Source of the DNA: Lineolata rhizophorae
Taxonomy: Eukaryota; Ascomycota; Dothideomycetes; Lineolatales; Lineolataceae
Assembly (NCBI GenBank): GCA_010093515.1
Contig: MU001671.1
Coordinates: forward strand, 1,497,204-1,561,203
Length of the DNA: 64,000 nt
Direction of reading: 5' to 3'
Shown piece by piece: positions 44,354-56,476 of the stretch (the stretch's first letter is position 1; each line of letters starts with the position of its first letter). The position numbers were made by a program, and so were the translations under genes. Under the pieces are notes generated by a model. The model was not told where the DNA came from. It was given only the letters and a program-made list of their open reading frames with translations, and searched no databases.

Positions 44354-45766
44354 TCATCGTCGGGAGAACCTGTCTCTCCAGGCGGCGAGAGACGACTCGT
44401 TGACCCCTATCGACTACGGCGTCAACACTGAGGCCTTGCACAACGGGAGAGCGCTGGAGACAACCTACCGTATACAATCGCATCGGCAAAACCCTGAACT
44501 ACGATACATGCCTGTGGAGCGCCGGTGAGTAGCGAGGGACATTGGGATGACATATGGAGATTCTCACCTTGTCGACCGTCGCAACGGCGAGAGGAGCAGA
44601 CTGGCCGCTCACGGACTGATATATTCGGATACTGGTAGGTATGACCCAGATCAACATGTACACGAGCGGGTATATCATCATCTTTCCAGCAATCTAAGAG
44701 CGATTAGAGCCTTGTTTCCGTGCGAGAACTGATCATTCGTACCCTTTTCAGCTCGCTATTTGGCTTCGCCACGCTTCCACGCGCCACGTCCACGTTTTCA
44801 CCTTGTCCAACGCTCGCGCCCTCGCCAACAGTGGCCGGCTTCGAACCTCCTGAGTCGAGAAGCTCGGTTGACGAGCGAAGTGTCCCCTCTAAAGCGCCTG
44901 ATCCCGTTCCGATGTCCGCGGCCACCTCGGCGTCTAGCTCGGAGAACCGTGAATGTGCTCGGTAGATGATAAAGTACAAGCGGGTGTAGATGCATAGGAT
45001 GATTGCTATAATGACCCAGCGTGGGAGGAAGTTGACGAGCAGTCGGACTTTGTCGCTAGTGAACCAGCACCCTACGAGATCTTGAGTAACGGCCAACGCT
45101 TGCTTCGGGTTTAGACGTACAAGCTCCAATGTCGTCGTATCCGGCCAGTCCGAGTCCCAGCCCCGCCCACAGAGACGAGAACACCCAGGGGATGCACCAC
45201 AGGTAGATGCGGTGATCCTGGATCCACATGGACTGCTTTCTGTAGTTGGCCAGGATCAAGAACGTGCACGCGGCAATCGTCAGGACCCAGTAATCGGCTG
45301 CTCGGTTAGCTCGGTTCAAGTACCTCGTACGGTGAGCCCTACTTTGAATCACGAAGACTTGAGTCATAAAACCGTTGAAGCTGCAAACCTTGTCTTGAGC
45401 AGGATCTCCAATCATGCGCCCCGAGACGTTGAGACCGGTCGACAGGCAAAAGTTGGCCGCCATACAAAAGTCGCTAATCGCTAGACCTCTACGAACGTTA
45501 GCATTCGCCAATAGCCTACGCGTCTAATACGCACAGAATGAGCTGGTGGCGGAACGATCTCAAGGCTTTGAACACCTATGGTGCGTTAGCTGTTGTCATA
45601 TGGAGACTACTTGGCAGAGCCGCTAACGCACCATAAAGCTCACGATCATCCAAGCTGCACCGACGGCGGACAGTATCGAGACGGCAAGAATAGCCTTGCT
45701 CTGAATCTTGTTTCCTTCTCGGGTCAATGGCGCCGAGAGCACCGTCCGCACTGCGAGCGCCGCCAT
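44354..45766 (-). CDS. Seven-transmembrane G-protein-coupled receptor (fungal GPR1 / cAMP-receptor-like)
   Basis: Eight exons on the minus strand: 45632-45766, 45535-45575, 45343-45488, 45121-45297, 44743-45071, 44568-44693, 44469-44511 and 44354-44406. Introns are 45-62 bp with good donors. Total 349 aa from the Met at 45766. Transmembrane segments are visible in order, with FRHQLIL, LAISDFCMAANFCLS, NVSGRM, FNGFMTQVFVI, TDYWVLTIAACTFLIL, WCIPWVFSSLWAG, DIGAWCWFTSDKVRLL, VNFLPRWVIIAI, YFIIYRAHSRF, then a Ser/Glu-rich third loop, LKRIAGKMMIYPLVYMLIW, IPTSIRIYQ and VVQGFADAIVYGVNES. These match fungal receptors related to Gpr1 and cAMP-type receptors, which signal through Galpha to cAMP. The frame stays open upstream (LYPDAPPGPVDTTH), so a further 5' exon and an earlier start are possible. 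The ligand is unknown. Confidence 0.85.
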
Positions 45767-48700
45767 TCCAACAGCCCGAGCGAGGTGGGTGGTGTCTACC
45801 GGGCCCGGCGGTGCATCTGGATATAGGTACAAAAATTGACCTTTCGATGGGAAGAGACGTGTCGAAAGCGTTCGAATTCTCTGATTTCCAACCCCATGTT
45901 TACGACGGCGACCTGTTTCAATTGCGACCACCCTTATCTGAAGCTTCTCAGTCGACGTCAAGGCGAAAAAGCAAAGAGCTGCAGATCCCAGCTCTATACC
46001 CGAAGCAGAGGCGATTGGCGACAATGTCTTGACCGCGACCGAAATCTATTGGCTGAGAGCATCTGCCAGGCAAAAATATGCATTTTGGAGGTTAGCAATT
46101 GGCTCTAGAATGTTTAGCGTAGCTGGGGTTGACCTGGTCGACCGCGGAAATAGAGATCAAGCCTTACTACACGAGCACTTTGCTCGGAACAAGATCTTTA
46201 GGGGTTGCATCCTACACAAAAATTGCGACCATCTTAGGTGAAGGTCGATGCTGAATGGTTTCGTCTGGACCTTTTGGTTACTCCACTACTACACTTATTC
46301 GCTTGTGCCAATAGGACCAATCACAGCCTTCATCGTTTGTCTTTTCCGCGATGGTTTGCGTCTTTTTGGCCAACCTTTATTCACATGGTGTGTAACCGAG
46401 GAAGCCTTGAAAGGCCCGTTATATCAACTGCTTCTCGCAATCCCTATACACACTTTTTTGTACGCTATAATAAGGCCTTCTTGTGCGCGCTTCTAAACCT
46501 TAGAATACCTAACGCGCGCGTCATGCAGTCTAAAAGCCATTCTCGCGGTCGCATAAATCATCCTTCTGCCAATCGCGATTTGCGGCCCAGACCCTAACCT
46601 GAGCTTTTACGCAGTGGGCTCCCAACGCAGACACGGAGGAATATTCCGCGTTGTAGTCTTGATCAGTACAGTGGCTTTGGGATATCCGACTCAGTCTCTG
46701 AAGTCCTAAGCCTGAAGCGTGCACATGTGAATTGAAGGAGAATAAGAAGAGCAAGAAAAGCAAGGCGAAGGAGGCGAGAGAACTAGCTTTCAAAGCTCGT
46801 GTCTCTATATGGGATACGATCACCTTTTCTTCTGGTGTTAGTTCGTCTGCCTAGGGCCTAGGGAGAACGCAGTACGACGCTACGCTAGAGGCAACTAGAG
46901 TAGGATGCAACAAACGCTGCGCATTTTGCGCGGAAGGTAAGGCAAGACTAAGGCATTTGAAGTATTGCTCATGCTCAATGTGAAAGATCGATTCTCCTAC
47001 GGTATGCATTAGACGCAAAGAATGCTAATTTACATATGCCAACGCTATCCTCGTCCTCGAAGGCGCCATGCACATGAATAAAATCTTGCCATCATTGTCC
47101 CACTCCATTTAGCCTCGTGGGAGGTACCCACTGCCGAAAAGGTAGCCATCATGCGGAGTCGGTTCTAACATAGAAACAACTCTCATCTAACAGGTTCTAC
47201 ATGACCCCAATCCGCACACCGCCTCTTTCCTTTCCCGCTCAGGGAACTGAGCTATCCCTGCTTCAGCCTGGGCTGTGGCTGTGTTGGCGTGAGTGGATCC
47301 TAAGGTTGAGGTTGAGCAGCCTGAGCTTGGCCCGGCACCGCTCAGTGCCGGGTTTTGGGCCCTCTCCATAGCTCGGAAGGCATACCTACATGTTGTGTAC
47401 AACAGTAAATGCTACTAAAACACTTCGTATCGCTGACTGATTGCGTGAGCTCCTAAGTGCCAACCTCATCCGGCACAGCTGAAGTTCAATGCGAACAGCC
47501 CGTGCTGTCTAGTTAGGTGCGACGATCCATCCTTTGCGGTTTCGTGACGGTAGAATGCGGCGCGGGTTGCGCGCAGCCAATCAATCGTGTTACTAAAAAC
47601 TTTAAGACAGCTTTAAACTTCGGACTCGGTGGTATTCCCTACAAGGTGAACGAACAGACATGAGGTAGGCTAATTAGATCTTGTTCAACATTCTCCAGCT
47701 CACCTACTGCTAACCACGTCAGGGCGAGCATGAGTCAAAACGACACGCTCGCGAAGGACGTCCACCATCCCTAGGATAGATATGCGAGATTACGGAATGC
47801 GACCCGTTTGGTATCACCGGCTAGTTGGCCCTTAATCGATATGAACATAACTGCAGTTGAAAACGTCACATACTACACGTATTAATACGAGCTCAACGCG
47901 TCTTTATGCTAGCGCATTTAGCTAGCTGACATTCCCCACACCCTGCCTAGCAACATCCTTTGTCCGCGCGCAAAATCTACCGCGACAGGACGATGACTAT
48001 GAGATGGTCGATGACGACGTCCGCTCTCTTTAAAACCTACTACAGCCGGAGCCACTCGAAAACGACTTGGATGACCATACTACGATTCTTACAATGCTTT
48101 CGCCGGTCGAGGTCACGCGGATAAGCATTCAGTTAAGAAAAGGAGATACGAAAGCGAGATTCGAAATCTGCTGGAGTGTTACGGAAACGCCTGGCTAGGA
48201 ACGTTAGGTTTACCTCACATCATCTAGCTTCCTGGTAAGTCTGACGGGGAAGTGGTGTTTCTAAAGTTCAAGTCTCGGGTTGTCATTATAGTATTAACCG
48301 ACTCGCTCACTGTTTACAAGTCCTGGATCTTGCAACTGATTGACGGCCTCGATTACTTCCATTCTGTAAAAATTACCTATCGCGACCTGTGAGTCGATAA
48401 CCTTCTCTTCTCTCTTGATGGATCGTGCTTGACCATTTGTGGTCTCGAGTCGCAGTGGGGAAATCGTCTGGCACCCGAGGTTTCCCGCGAGCCTATTCTG
48501 GACGTTGGTTAGACGGAGAAATCCGACATCTACGATAAAGTCCATGATGTACGCAAATGTGCCAATCACAAATAAGGTGGAATTGTCTGCACCTCATCCT
48601 CTTGATGCGGTTGTGAAGGTGTGCACACGTTATGTACCCGGGAAACGGTCAAGCTAAGAGGATCTGCACGTTATAGTGGAAAGAATTGGAAGCTCTTGAG

Positions 48701-49199
48701 CCTAGAAGGATGTATATTCAATGGGCATTTACACGTAGCATCCAAAAGAAGAATATCATAGAATTTTCCCTACAAACATATTGGTAACAACCGCATCAGT
48801 CTTAGAGGCAAGTGCAATATGCTTCGCATATTAGCAAGACTTTCTCATGTCATGTTTGATTAGAAGCCTTGCACCAAGCCATTCGGTTGCCCGAAGAAAG
48901 TTACAAACAATACTTCCGTTTACTAGGTCGATGTATAAGAAAATCTGGTTCATACACATAGCAATCGATCAAGTAACTTGCCGATGAGCGTGCATATCCC
49001 TCAATGCTAAATTTAGGAACAACTTAAATTTGAAAGATAGGTGAACCGAGGGATCTGTCGCTGCATAAGATGTTGTCTCCTATATTTCTTTTAGTGATAT
49101 TATATCTAGAATGTCATAGAAAAACTTTTGAAAGTTTACGACTAGCTACAGCTTTAGGTGCCTTAGGAATATCTCTAACATGACGCTGTCTAACTTATT
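45767..49199. other. Gene-poor island, middle part
   Basis: Includes the GPCR promoter on the left. The rest is AT-rich with short frames. A minus-strand frame at 48294-48569 reads smoothly (FIVDVGFLRLTNVQNRLAG, VIDSQVAIG) and may be a gene remnant, but nothing flanks it. No RNA gene or intact protein gene was recognised. Confidence 0.45.
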
Positions 49200-50090
49200 A
49201 GGGGTGATTTAGCGCCGTACCTTCATATAAGGTACTATTCCGGGTCATACCCATATCGCACGTAATAACGTACGCCACAATAACTATGTCTTCTTTCGCG
49301 GGATTCTATACGGTCTCGGTATAGTCTTCTACCTGAGCTTCGTTACTCCGTATAAATAACCTCAGTATACTTTTTCATGACTCGGTATACTCGATCTTTT
49401 TGCCTCCTATTAAGTCATCAATATAGTACAGACCAAGAACGCTAATACGAGTAGTAAGGCGCTGGAATTCCTTGATAAACTTAGCTGGCAGTATAGTCGT
49501 AACCCTCGTAGTAAACTTATATAGATATAGTTCTCTATAGTTAAATAGGAGTTAAATAGGTCGGAGCCCTTTCCTTTATCGATTTAGGAATTTTCTACCT
49601 AAGCACGTCCTTTATATACCTTCTCTTATTCTCTTAGAGATTAGCAACTATACTTAGATAATAATGGTCCCTAGACGCTTATCGGGGCTACTAAGTTATA
49701 GAAATCCGTAGGAACGATCTCGTTTATCGCCCGCCGCCACGCGGATATAAATTTTCATATCTTGTTTCGTACCGATTTAACCGTTCCTCTATTCGGCCTT
49801 TTATCTAATCTCGGCTTAGTTGCGTACACGACCGTCTCCGTAAAGTACTTTATATCTTCTATATCGCGCGGGTCGCGACCTGGGAGTCTCCTCTCGTAGC
49901 TATGGTATATTAGTGCTGTTTCTAGACGTAACTTAGTGATACTGGCAATGTATGCTCGCTAGAATTTCATCATGCTGTCGTACTGCGGTTCACTACCGCA
50001 GGTAAACTTCTATAGACAGGGTTGCTGCCAATCCCAATAGATCTGTAGAGAGTCTATCTATACAGTCGTATCGATCTGATCGTCTAGATC
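49200..50090 (-). pseudogene. Decayed DUF3435-type tyrosine recombinase (Starship captain-like relic)
   Basis: Reading the minus strand, the longest surviving stretch (about 49790-49930) contains YHSYERRLPGRDPRDIED followed by IKYFTETVVYATKP, LDKRPNRGTVKSVRNK, and then, shortly after, ISAWRRAINEIVPTDFYN. Further on TIENYIYI is seen. These words recall fungal DUF3435 proteins, a tyrosine-recombinase family that includes the captains of Starship elements. The region is extremely TA-rich (TATA, GTATA and CTATA throughout) and interrupted many times in all frames, the picture left by RIP. No catalytic Arg/Tyr box can be assigned. It is clearly non-functional. Assignment is by remembered motif pattern, not by search. 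Confidence 0.5.
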
Positions 50091-52197
50091 TGCTATTTTT
50101 TTAACCCTTTTTAGGTCGGGTATTCATGGCCTGTGGAATTCCGACCGCGCCAAAGTACAGGCTGTAGTAGAAAAAGGCAGTAGCATTAGAGAGACGGTGG
50201 AAGCGATGAAACAAAAATAAAAGGAGAGGTGGAAAAAAACACAGGAGAGCAAGAGAAAGACGGGCCATGTTATAGAGTAGTGCACTCCACGTCGAGGAGG
50301 ACAAGGGCAGACAATCCCCCCATGGAGAGGAGCTCGAACTCTAGAATTTGTAAATCGTGCGTAGGGCCGCATTTCGACCTGAGCCGACCTGACCCGGGCC
50401 GCGCCACAGCGGCGCAAAGTCACATGAGCAGAAGGTTCAGGCAGCGTGTGGATTGAAGCCGTATAACAGTGTAAATATTACGTCGGGGTCCTGTCAACTC
50501 CTAAGATCGGAGTCATACTCCCGCCGTAACATAATCATCCGCGCTATATACAATTCAACCGGCTCACTTGAAGAGGGACAAAGATTCTGATAAAAAGTCT
50601 GCCGGCTGGTCATCCAGTCACTGTTCAACAGGAAAGAGCGCCGACAGCGTTGTTGGCGTTGTCGTAATCGACGTCCTCCTTCCATCCGACTGAGCCTAAC
50701 ATCACAAGGATACGTTGAATGCGCCACCGCATCTCCAGCAGGCCCGGGTTTGGGAGCGGTTTTTGTGGCGATGGGCTTCGTGGGGTTGTGGAAACGACAG
50801 AACGCGAAACTACGGCAAGAGAGTTCGTCTGATCACAAGAGTAAGAGGATGCTCCATAAAGTCCACGTTTACAGTTGAATCACGATGTGATTGTGTAAGT
50901 AAGTAGAACTCTAGGTCGTGACTTTTGTCTGAGGCGTTCTTAAAATGAAAGCAATGGAAGGTTGACGTAAGAGTTAGCATGTTGTCCGCCGTCTCGCTTT
51001 CTAGTTGTGTCGTAGTCCTGCCATCCCGAAAATTCTTGTTATACCACAAATCCTCCTTGTCCGTGGGCCAGAACACCCAGAGAATATCCCGGACCCTTTT
51101 TGCCAAAGGTGCATCATGGTAAAGATGGATGTTTAAGGTTGTGCTCGGAACGACATGACCGGGCTTGGAGGGATTATCACAATCTTGATATCATTAGATC
51201 GTGACGGCTGATGAATGACTGAGTTTGGGCCATCTCTAGTTTGGTGTCTAGCGTATAGGATTAACAAAGATACTGCCGACGGTTTAGAATTAGTATCCCT
51301 TAAGCTCTAGGCTCTGGCATAATTAAGAAGGTTACTTTATAGTGGTACCGGTAGTCCGTTTCGATCCTTGTCGAGGATGCTGATACGAAACATTGGCAGG
51401 AGTACTTGGCTTGGAGCCGATACCGTGGAAGAGAAGCGGTAGATGATGATAGCGGCTTTAGATGCTGATGTTCGGACGGTACCCGTATCTTCGACGAATC
51501 GTCTGCGTTCATCTAAGCACCTGCTGAAGTATTCGATGTCATCGTTAGGGGTGCAGTATACCCAGCTTGAAGACATGATGCTGGCATTGATCAATAAAGT
51601 GAAGAAGATACAGAATCGAAGTAGTAAAAGATAATTGTTCTTCTAAACACACGGCAGGCGGCGGTGAAGAACATGGAAATGGAAGAAGAGGGACAACCAA
51701 GGGCGACTTTGCCGTCATGACATTAGTTGCGGGCAGGCGTGACTCTTCGCTACGCCGAAGCTAGTACAGAACCTTCGGACAGCCGGTGGCAATGGCGCGC
51801 GATACAAACTGGGAAGGAACAAGGCCGGTTGAGCTGCCGTGCCGGACGCGAGGGCGGAGCGAATTTGCCACGCCCCATTCCGCACGCGCCAAGGCTCGTT
51901 CGGAGCGCGCTGTGAATTCGCTGCGCGATCGGTCCAGAAAGGGTGGACGACGACGCCAGCCCGCCAAAGGCGGGGCCAAGAAACGGGATGGATACGACGG
52001 ACAGCGAGCGCAAGCTTCGTCGGTGGACGAAGCCGAGTCGGACATCATGTACATAGGTGCAACTCAGCGGAACTCATTGACGGCGGCCAAGTGCCATTGG
52101 GTCGGAATGAGCCGGAGTGACCTTGCAACCACCGTTTGCAATTAAGTGCCACTGTATTCTCAGTACATGATCGCATAACATACGGGAAACACGAATC
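50091..52197. other. Gene-poor island, right part
   Basis: Mixed composition, still poor in open frames until about 51750, then rising GC next to the TCF25-like gene. A minus-strand frame (51337-51594) contains MSSSWVYCTPNDDIEYF and could code a ~79 aa peptide, but it has no recognised relatives and no supporting context. Nothing else was recognised. Confidence 0.4.
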
Positions 52198-54169
52198 CTA
52201 GTCATCTTCCTGGCGGTGCGCCCCGCCAAGCTGGACCATAAGCTCCTGAACCCGCCGCAGGCGCTCCTGCATCGTCTGCATCGAGATGCCCGTCTCGGCG
52301 AGGAAGTGCAACCTGGCCTCATCCGACGCGTCGCCTTGGGCGGACTCGAAGAGCTGCCGTTGCTCAAGGAAGAAGTGCGTCAGATCGTCTAATTCCTGCT
52401 GCATCTGCTCTCTACTGGTGGGCCGCGGCCGCTCGATGCGGTACGGCGAAAGGCTTTGTGGCGGCGGTAGGGGGTCGAAGGAGCTGAGGTCGCGGCCTTT
52501 GATTGACGACGCGACGAGCGAGACGAGTTCGGGCTTGTCCACTAGCAACACGTGCCGCGCGACGTTGTCCGAGATGGGCCTGTCGTCTACTTGCGCGGAG
52601 TCTGGCTTCGCATAGGAGGCCACCTCGGACAGCAGAGCGGTGGCCTCGGGCGTGTTCCAGAGGTCGCGTGCGCTCGAGACATACAGTCTCGTAGACAGCG
52701 TCTCCCAGAGTGAGCGGGGCTTGCGGCCCCAGATGGCGGGCGGGATGGGCTCGAGGTTTAGCTCGCGGAAGAGCGCCGCGGCCACCCAAGGCGCATCCTC
52801 GATGGCGGAGCGTAGCTTCTCGCGGCCGAGGCGGGCATCGCCGGCCTGTACATGGGCTAGCCCGACGGAGTACTGAACGTTACAGAGACCCCGCCAACGC
52901 TCCTCGAACCAGGGGCTCTCAGCCAGGTCGACGATGGCCTTGGGCTGGCGCGCGCGGAGGGCGAACTGATCAAGGGCCAGGCAAACGCCGTAGGGGTCGC
53001 CGGCCGGGTCGAGGCTCAGCGTGAGCCTGGCCCACTCGAAGACGGTCCGCCACGTCGCGCGCATTCCTAGGTTAGACACGTACCGCCAGGCAGCCAGCCA
53101 AAACTCGCGGTTCTCCTGACTCGCAAAGTCCAGCCGGGCCTTGCCCTGGGCCAGCTTGGCGGCAAAGGTCGAGTGCACAGCGCGGCCGAAGGAGAAGAGG
53201 GCGCGCTCGAGGAGGTCGCCCGAGGTAGTGTGGTCACGCTCTTGCTTGGCAATCTCTGAGACCTGGAGAAGGGTGGCGACGTGGTAGGCTGAACTGTCAG
53301 CTGGGAAAGCGATCGCTGGGCGGGATCTGGAACTCACGATTGAAGCGAAGGAGGGATATCATCCGCTCGTGGTCCATGATCGCGACGCACTCGAGAAATT
53401 GCCGCTGCACATCCTGGTACGCGCTGCCGTGCACGAAACGATACTCGGTGGTGCCGTCAGAGTGGCGCTCGACGACCTCCATACCTAGCCCGCCGCTCGT
53501 GCCGCGCGGCCACTCCTCCTTGCCCTGGACGAAGACGTTGCGGCGCAGGCCGAGTGCTCCGAGCCCGCCGCGAGCAGCTCCCTGGCGGCCCGCGGTAGTC
53601 TGAGCACCGCCGCGCCCTCCTCGGCGACGGCCGCCGTTGTCATCGTCATCATCATAGGCTCCCTGTAGAGCCGCCCTGCCAAACAGGCGGCGCATCTCGT
53701 TGGCAGCCTGCAAGTGCTGCGTGTCGATGGCGAGCAGGTTGTACGGCTGGGCGTCGCCATCCCTGGGCGAGGCAGTCTCACCTCCCCACGCGCGGCGCAA
53801 CTCCAGGTCGAGTGAGCGGATGGCCTGCTCGATTTCTTCCAGCTGAGTGGACGCATTGCTGGTCCTGGGCGGCGAGGATTTCCGCTTGCCTTTCTTCTTC
53901 CTTTTCTTCTTCCTCCTGGCCCCGGCCGCGGGTGTCTCGGGCTCTTCCAGTGTGGGCTCTCCTGGCGTTTCGTCTGGAGAATCGCCTTCATCTCTATCAT
54001 CGAGCATCGCGAACATGCTAGTCTTAGTCGCAGGCGCGGGCCCGCCGTCGTCGTCGTTATCGTCGTCGTCGTCGCCGTCTTCGCCGTCGATCTCGGCTTC
54101 GGACGCCCTGCGGAGCCGCTTCTGCTCCTCCTTCTCGCGCTGCGCGCGACGCAGCGCCCGGGACGACAT
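52198..54169 (-). CDS. rqc1: TCF25/Rqc1-family protein (ribosome quality control)
   Basis: Homologue of yeast Rqc1 and human TCF25, which act with Ltn1 and Rqc2 on stalled 60S nascent chains. Two exons, 53338-54169 and 52198-53288 (49-bp intron), 640 aa. The start MSSRALRRAQREKEEQ is followed by a long acidic run and a Lys/Arg-rich block (RRKKKRKKKGKRK), typical of the family N-terminus. The splice joins LLRFN to PYHVATLLQVSEI, the family hallmark after the N-terminal region. The C-terminal domain is helical with SGDLLERALFSFGRA, WRYVSNLGMRATWRT, DPYGVCLALDQFALR, YSVGLAHVQAGD and ALFRELNLEPIPPAIWG. Divergent from the PP2C gene with 259 bp between starts. Confidence 0.92.
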
Positions 54170-54428
54170 GGTTGAGGCTCAGACAAATGCGGGCAAGTGG
54201 AGGCGACAACTGAAACTATGCTCAAGCAGCTCTTCGGCGTTAGTAAAAGCTTAGGAAATCTAGATCAAGAGTATGTAGAGACTTATTCAGAGGCGTGTAA
54301 CCGACTGACGTTGCTTGACGTTGCATCCCTGCACCGTGCATTCCGGCCCGACACCGGCCGACCGCCGGCGTCCCAACCCCGAAGTCAACACCGCCTTCGC
54401 CCAGTCTCCGTCAATCATCACCTCCCCG
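54170..54428. promoter_or_regulatory. Shared divergent promoter, TCF25-like / mitochondrial PP2C genes
   Basis: 259 bp between two divergent start codons (54169 minus, 54429 plus). Both promoters must lie here. No canonical TATA was seen. Confidence 0.65.
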
Positions 54429-56244
54429 ATGCGCCGCGCGGCTCTTCAACTCCGCTCGCTCCGTCCGCAGGTGCACAGGCTCGCTCGCGTCCGCCAGCCC
54501 GGCCATGCGCGGAGGGCGCTGTCGACCCACCCGATGCATCTGCGCAGGTTTTCCGTCGCGCTTGTGTCGACCGTCGTAGCGTCAGGGGCTTACTACGCGT
54601 ACCGCGGCGCCGAGTCCCCGGCCAGTAGCCCCGCCGTGCAGACGCGCTCGTTGACCTCGCCGTCGGCCGAGGCTACGGCGTCGCGCCGCGCTATCGTGGT
54701 CGAGCAAGGCCAAGTGTACATGGGCAGCATCCCCGACAACGAGCCGCTGTCTAAAGAGACCGATACCCAGGGGCGCCGCGTGCTCGAGATGCTGACGCCG
54801 GAGCAGGCGACGCGCAAGCTGCGCAAGAACGAGGAGTCCTGGCTGGTCGGCCGCGGCAAGGGCGTGGTGCGCTACGACGTCGTCCAGATCCCGAGCAACG
54901 ATCCCATCGAAGACGACCACGCCGAGAAGATCATCGAGGTGCCGCAGACGGTGGCCGCTACCGAGGGCGGGCCAAACAGCGACTGGATGTTCTGGGGCGT
55001 CTTCGACGGGCACAGGTACGTTTTATTCATATTTTGTTTGGCCCCGCTAATTACGTAGTGGCTGGACGACCTCGGCCAAGCTGCGCCAGGTCTTGATCTC
55101 GTTCGTGGCTCGCGAGCTCAACGCGACGTACCAGTCGGCCCTCACGAACCCCGCCCTCACTATTCCGACGCCCGAGTCCGTGGACGCGGCCATCAAAAAG
55201 GGCTTTCTACGGCTGGACCACGAAATCGTGCACGAGGCTGTCAACAAAGTCAACAAGGCACAGAGCAAGAGCGCCGCGGCGGAGCTGCTGGCGCCGGCGC
55301 TGTCCGGGTCGTGCGCGCTGCTGTCATTTTACGACAGCCGCTCCAAGCTGCTCCGCGTGGCATGTACTGGCGACTCCCGCGCGGTGCTGGGCCGCCGCGG
55401 CGGCAGCGGCAAGTGGACCGCGACGCCCCTCTCGGTCGACCAGACGGGCGCGAGCGAGACGGAAGCGGAGCGGCTGCGGGCCGAGCATCCTGGCGAGCCC
55501 AACGTCGTGGCCAACGGGCGCGTGCTAGGCCGGCTGGAGCCTACCCGCGCCTTCGGTGACGCTGTGTACAAGTGGAGCGTTGAGACACAGGAGCGCATCG
55601 CGGCGTCGTATTTTGGCCGCAGTGGCGGCAAGCTGATGCAGACACCGCCGTACGTCACGGCTGAGCCTGTCGTGACGACGACCAAGGTGGAGCCGCAGAA
55701 TGGCGACTTTCTCGTCATGGCGACCGACGGTCTGTGGGAAATGCTAACCAACGAGGAGGTCGTCGGGCTCGTCGGGCGCTGGCTTGAGGAGCAGGCGAGG
55801 CGCGAAGGCGCGGCGTCCGCTGGTGGCTCCTGGCTCGGCAGCTGGTTCTCGTCGGCCAAGGCGGGCCTGCCTGTCGAGTCGCCCGTGGCGGACAAGGACG
55901 CGAGCGGCCAGCGCAGCCCCATCCGGCGGCAGCAATGGGGCCTGCCTGACGACCAGACGGGCCGCTTCGTCGTCGAGGACGAGAACGCCGCCACGCACCT
56001 CGTGCGCAACGCCTTGGGCGGCAAGGATAGTGACCAGCTCTGCGCCCTGCTGACCCTCCAGTACCCGACGTCGCGGCGATTTAGGTGAGTAGATTCCTGC
56101 CGGTCACCCATCTTCTCTACTAATGAGACTAGGGACGACCTCACGGTCGAAGTCGTCTTCTTCGGCGACAGCGGCGGCGACGGCAACGTCTCCGTCAATC
56201 AGCGGGCCAGTGCATCTGCTGATGGGCTCAAGGCCAAGCTCTAG
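54429..56244 (+). CDS. ptc5: Mitochondrial PP2C-type protein phosphatase (Ptc5/PDP-like)
   Basis: Mg/Mn-dependent Ser/Thr phosphatase, likely acting on the pyruvate dehydrogenase complex. Three exons, 54429-55015, 55059-56084 and 56133-56244 (introns 43 and 48 bp), 574 aa, near the length of yeast Ptc5. The N-terminus is a mitochondrial presequence (MRRAALQLRSLRPQVHRLAR) followed by a hydrophobic span (VALVSTVVASGAYYAY). PP2C motifs in order: WMFWGVFDGHSGW (metal-binding Asp; made across the first splice), GSCALLSFYD, ACTGDSRAVLGR, LEPTRAFGD, VMATDGLWEMLTNEEVV, and DDLTVEVVFFGD in the last exon. A Gly/Ser-rich loop with two SW/GSW repeats sits between the last two motifs. Confidence 0.93.
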
Positions 56245-56476
56245 ATTAGTGTGGCGTTTGCATATCTCGATCAGTCTATGCTTGTGTCTATAGATTCCTG
56301 TATGCAGCAAGCTCTGGCGTCTGGCAAATTGATTGCAGTTTGGCCCCGCTTAACAGGGCCCCTGGCCCTCAATTTATGTACAATCTGTCCTATTTCCTAT
56401 AAGAAGCCGCCCGCTCGCAGGTCCAAACCGCACACTCTTGATTCCAACCGCACAATCGCAACTTCAACAGCACACC

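Noticed and set aside
49200-50090. Interpreting the TA-rich relic as an LTR retrotransposon
   Set aside because: The surviving words resemble a DUF3435 recombinase and no reverse transcriptase, integrase or long terminal repeat pattern was found.
52074-52789. Frames antisense or shifted over the TCF25-like gene
   Set aside because: They are shadows; the TCF25 frame carries all conserved motifs.
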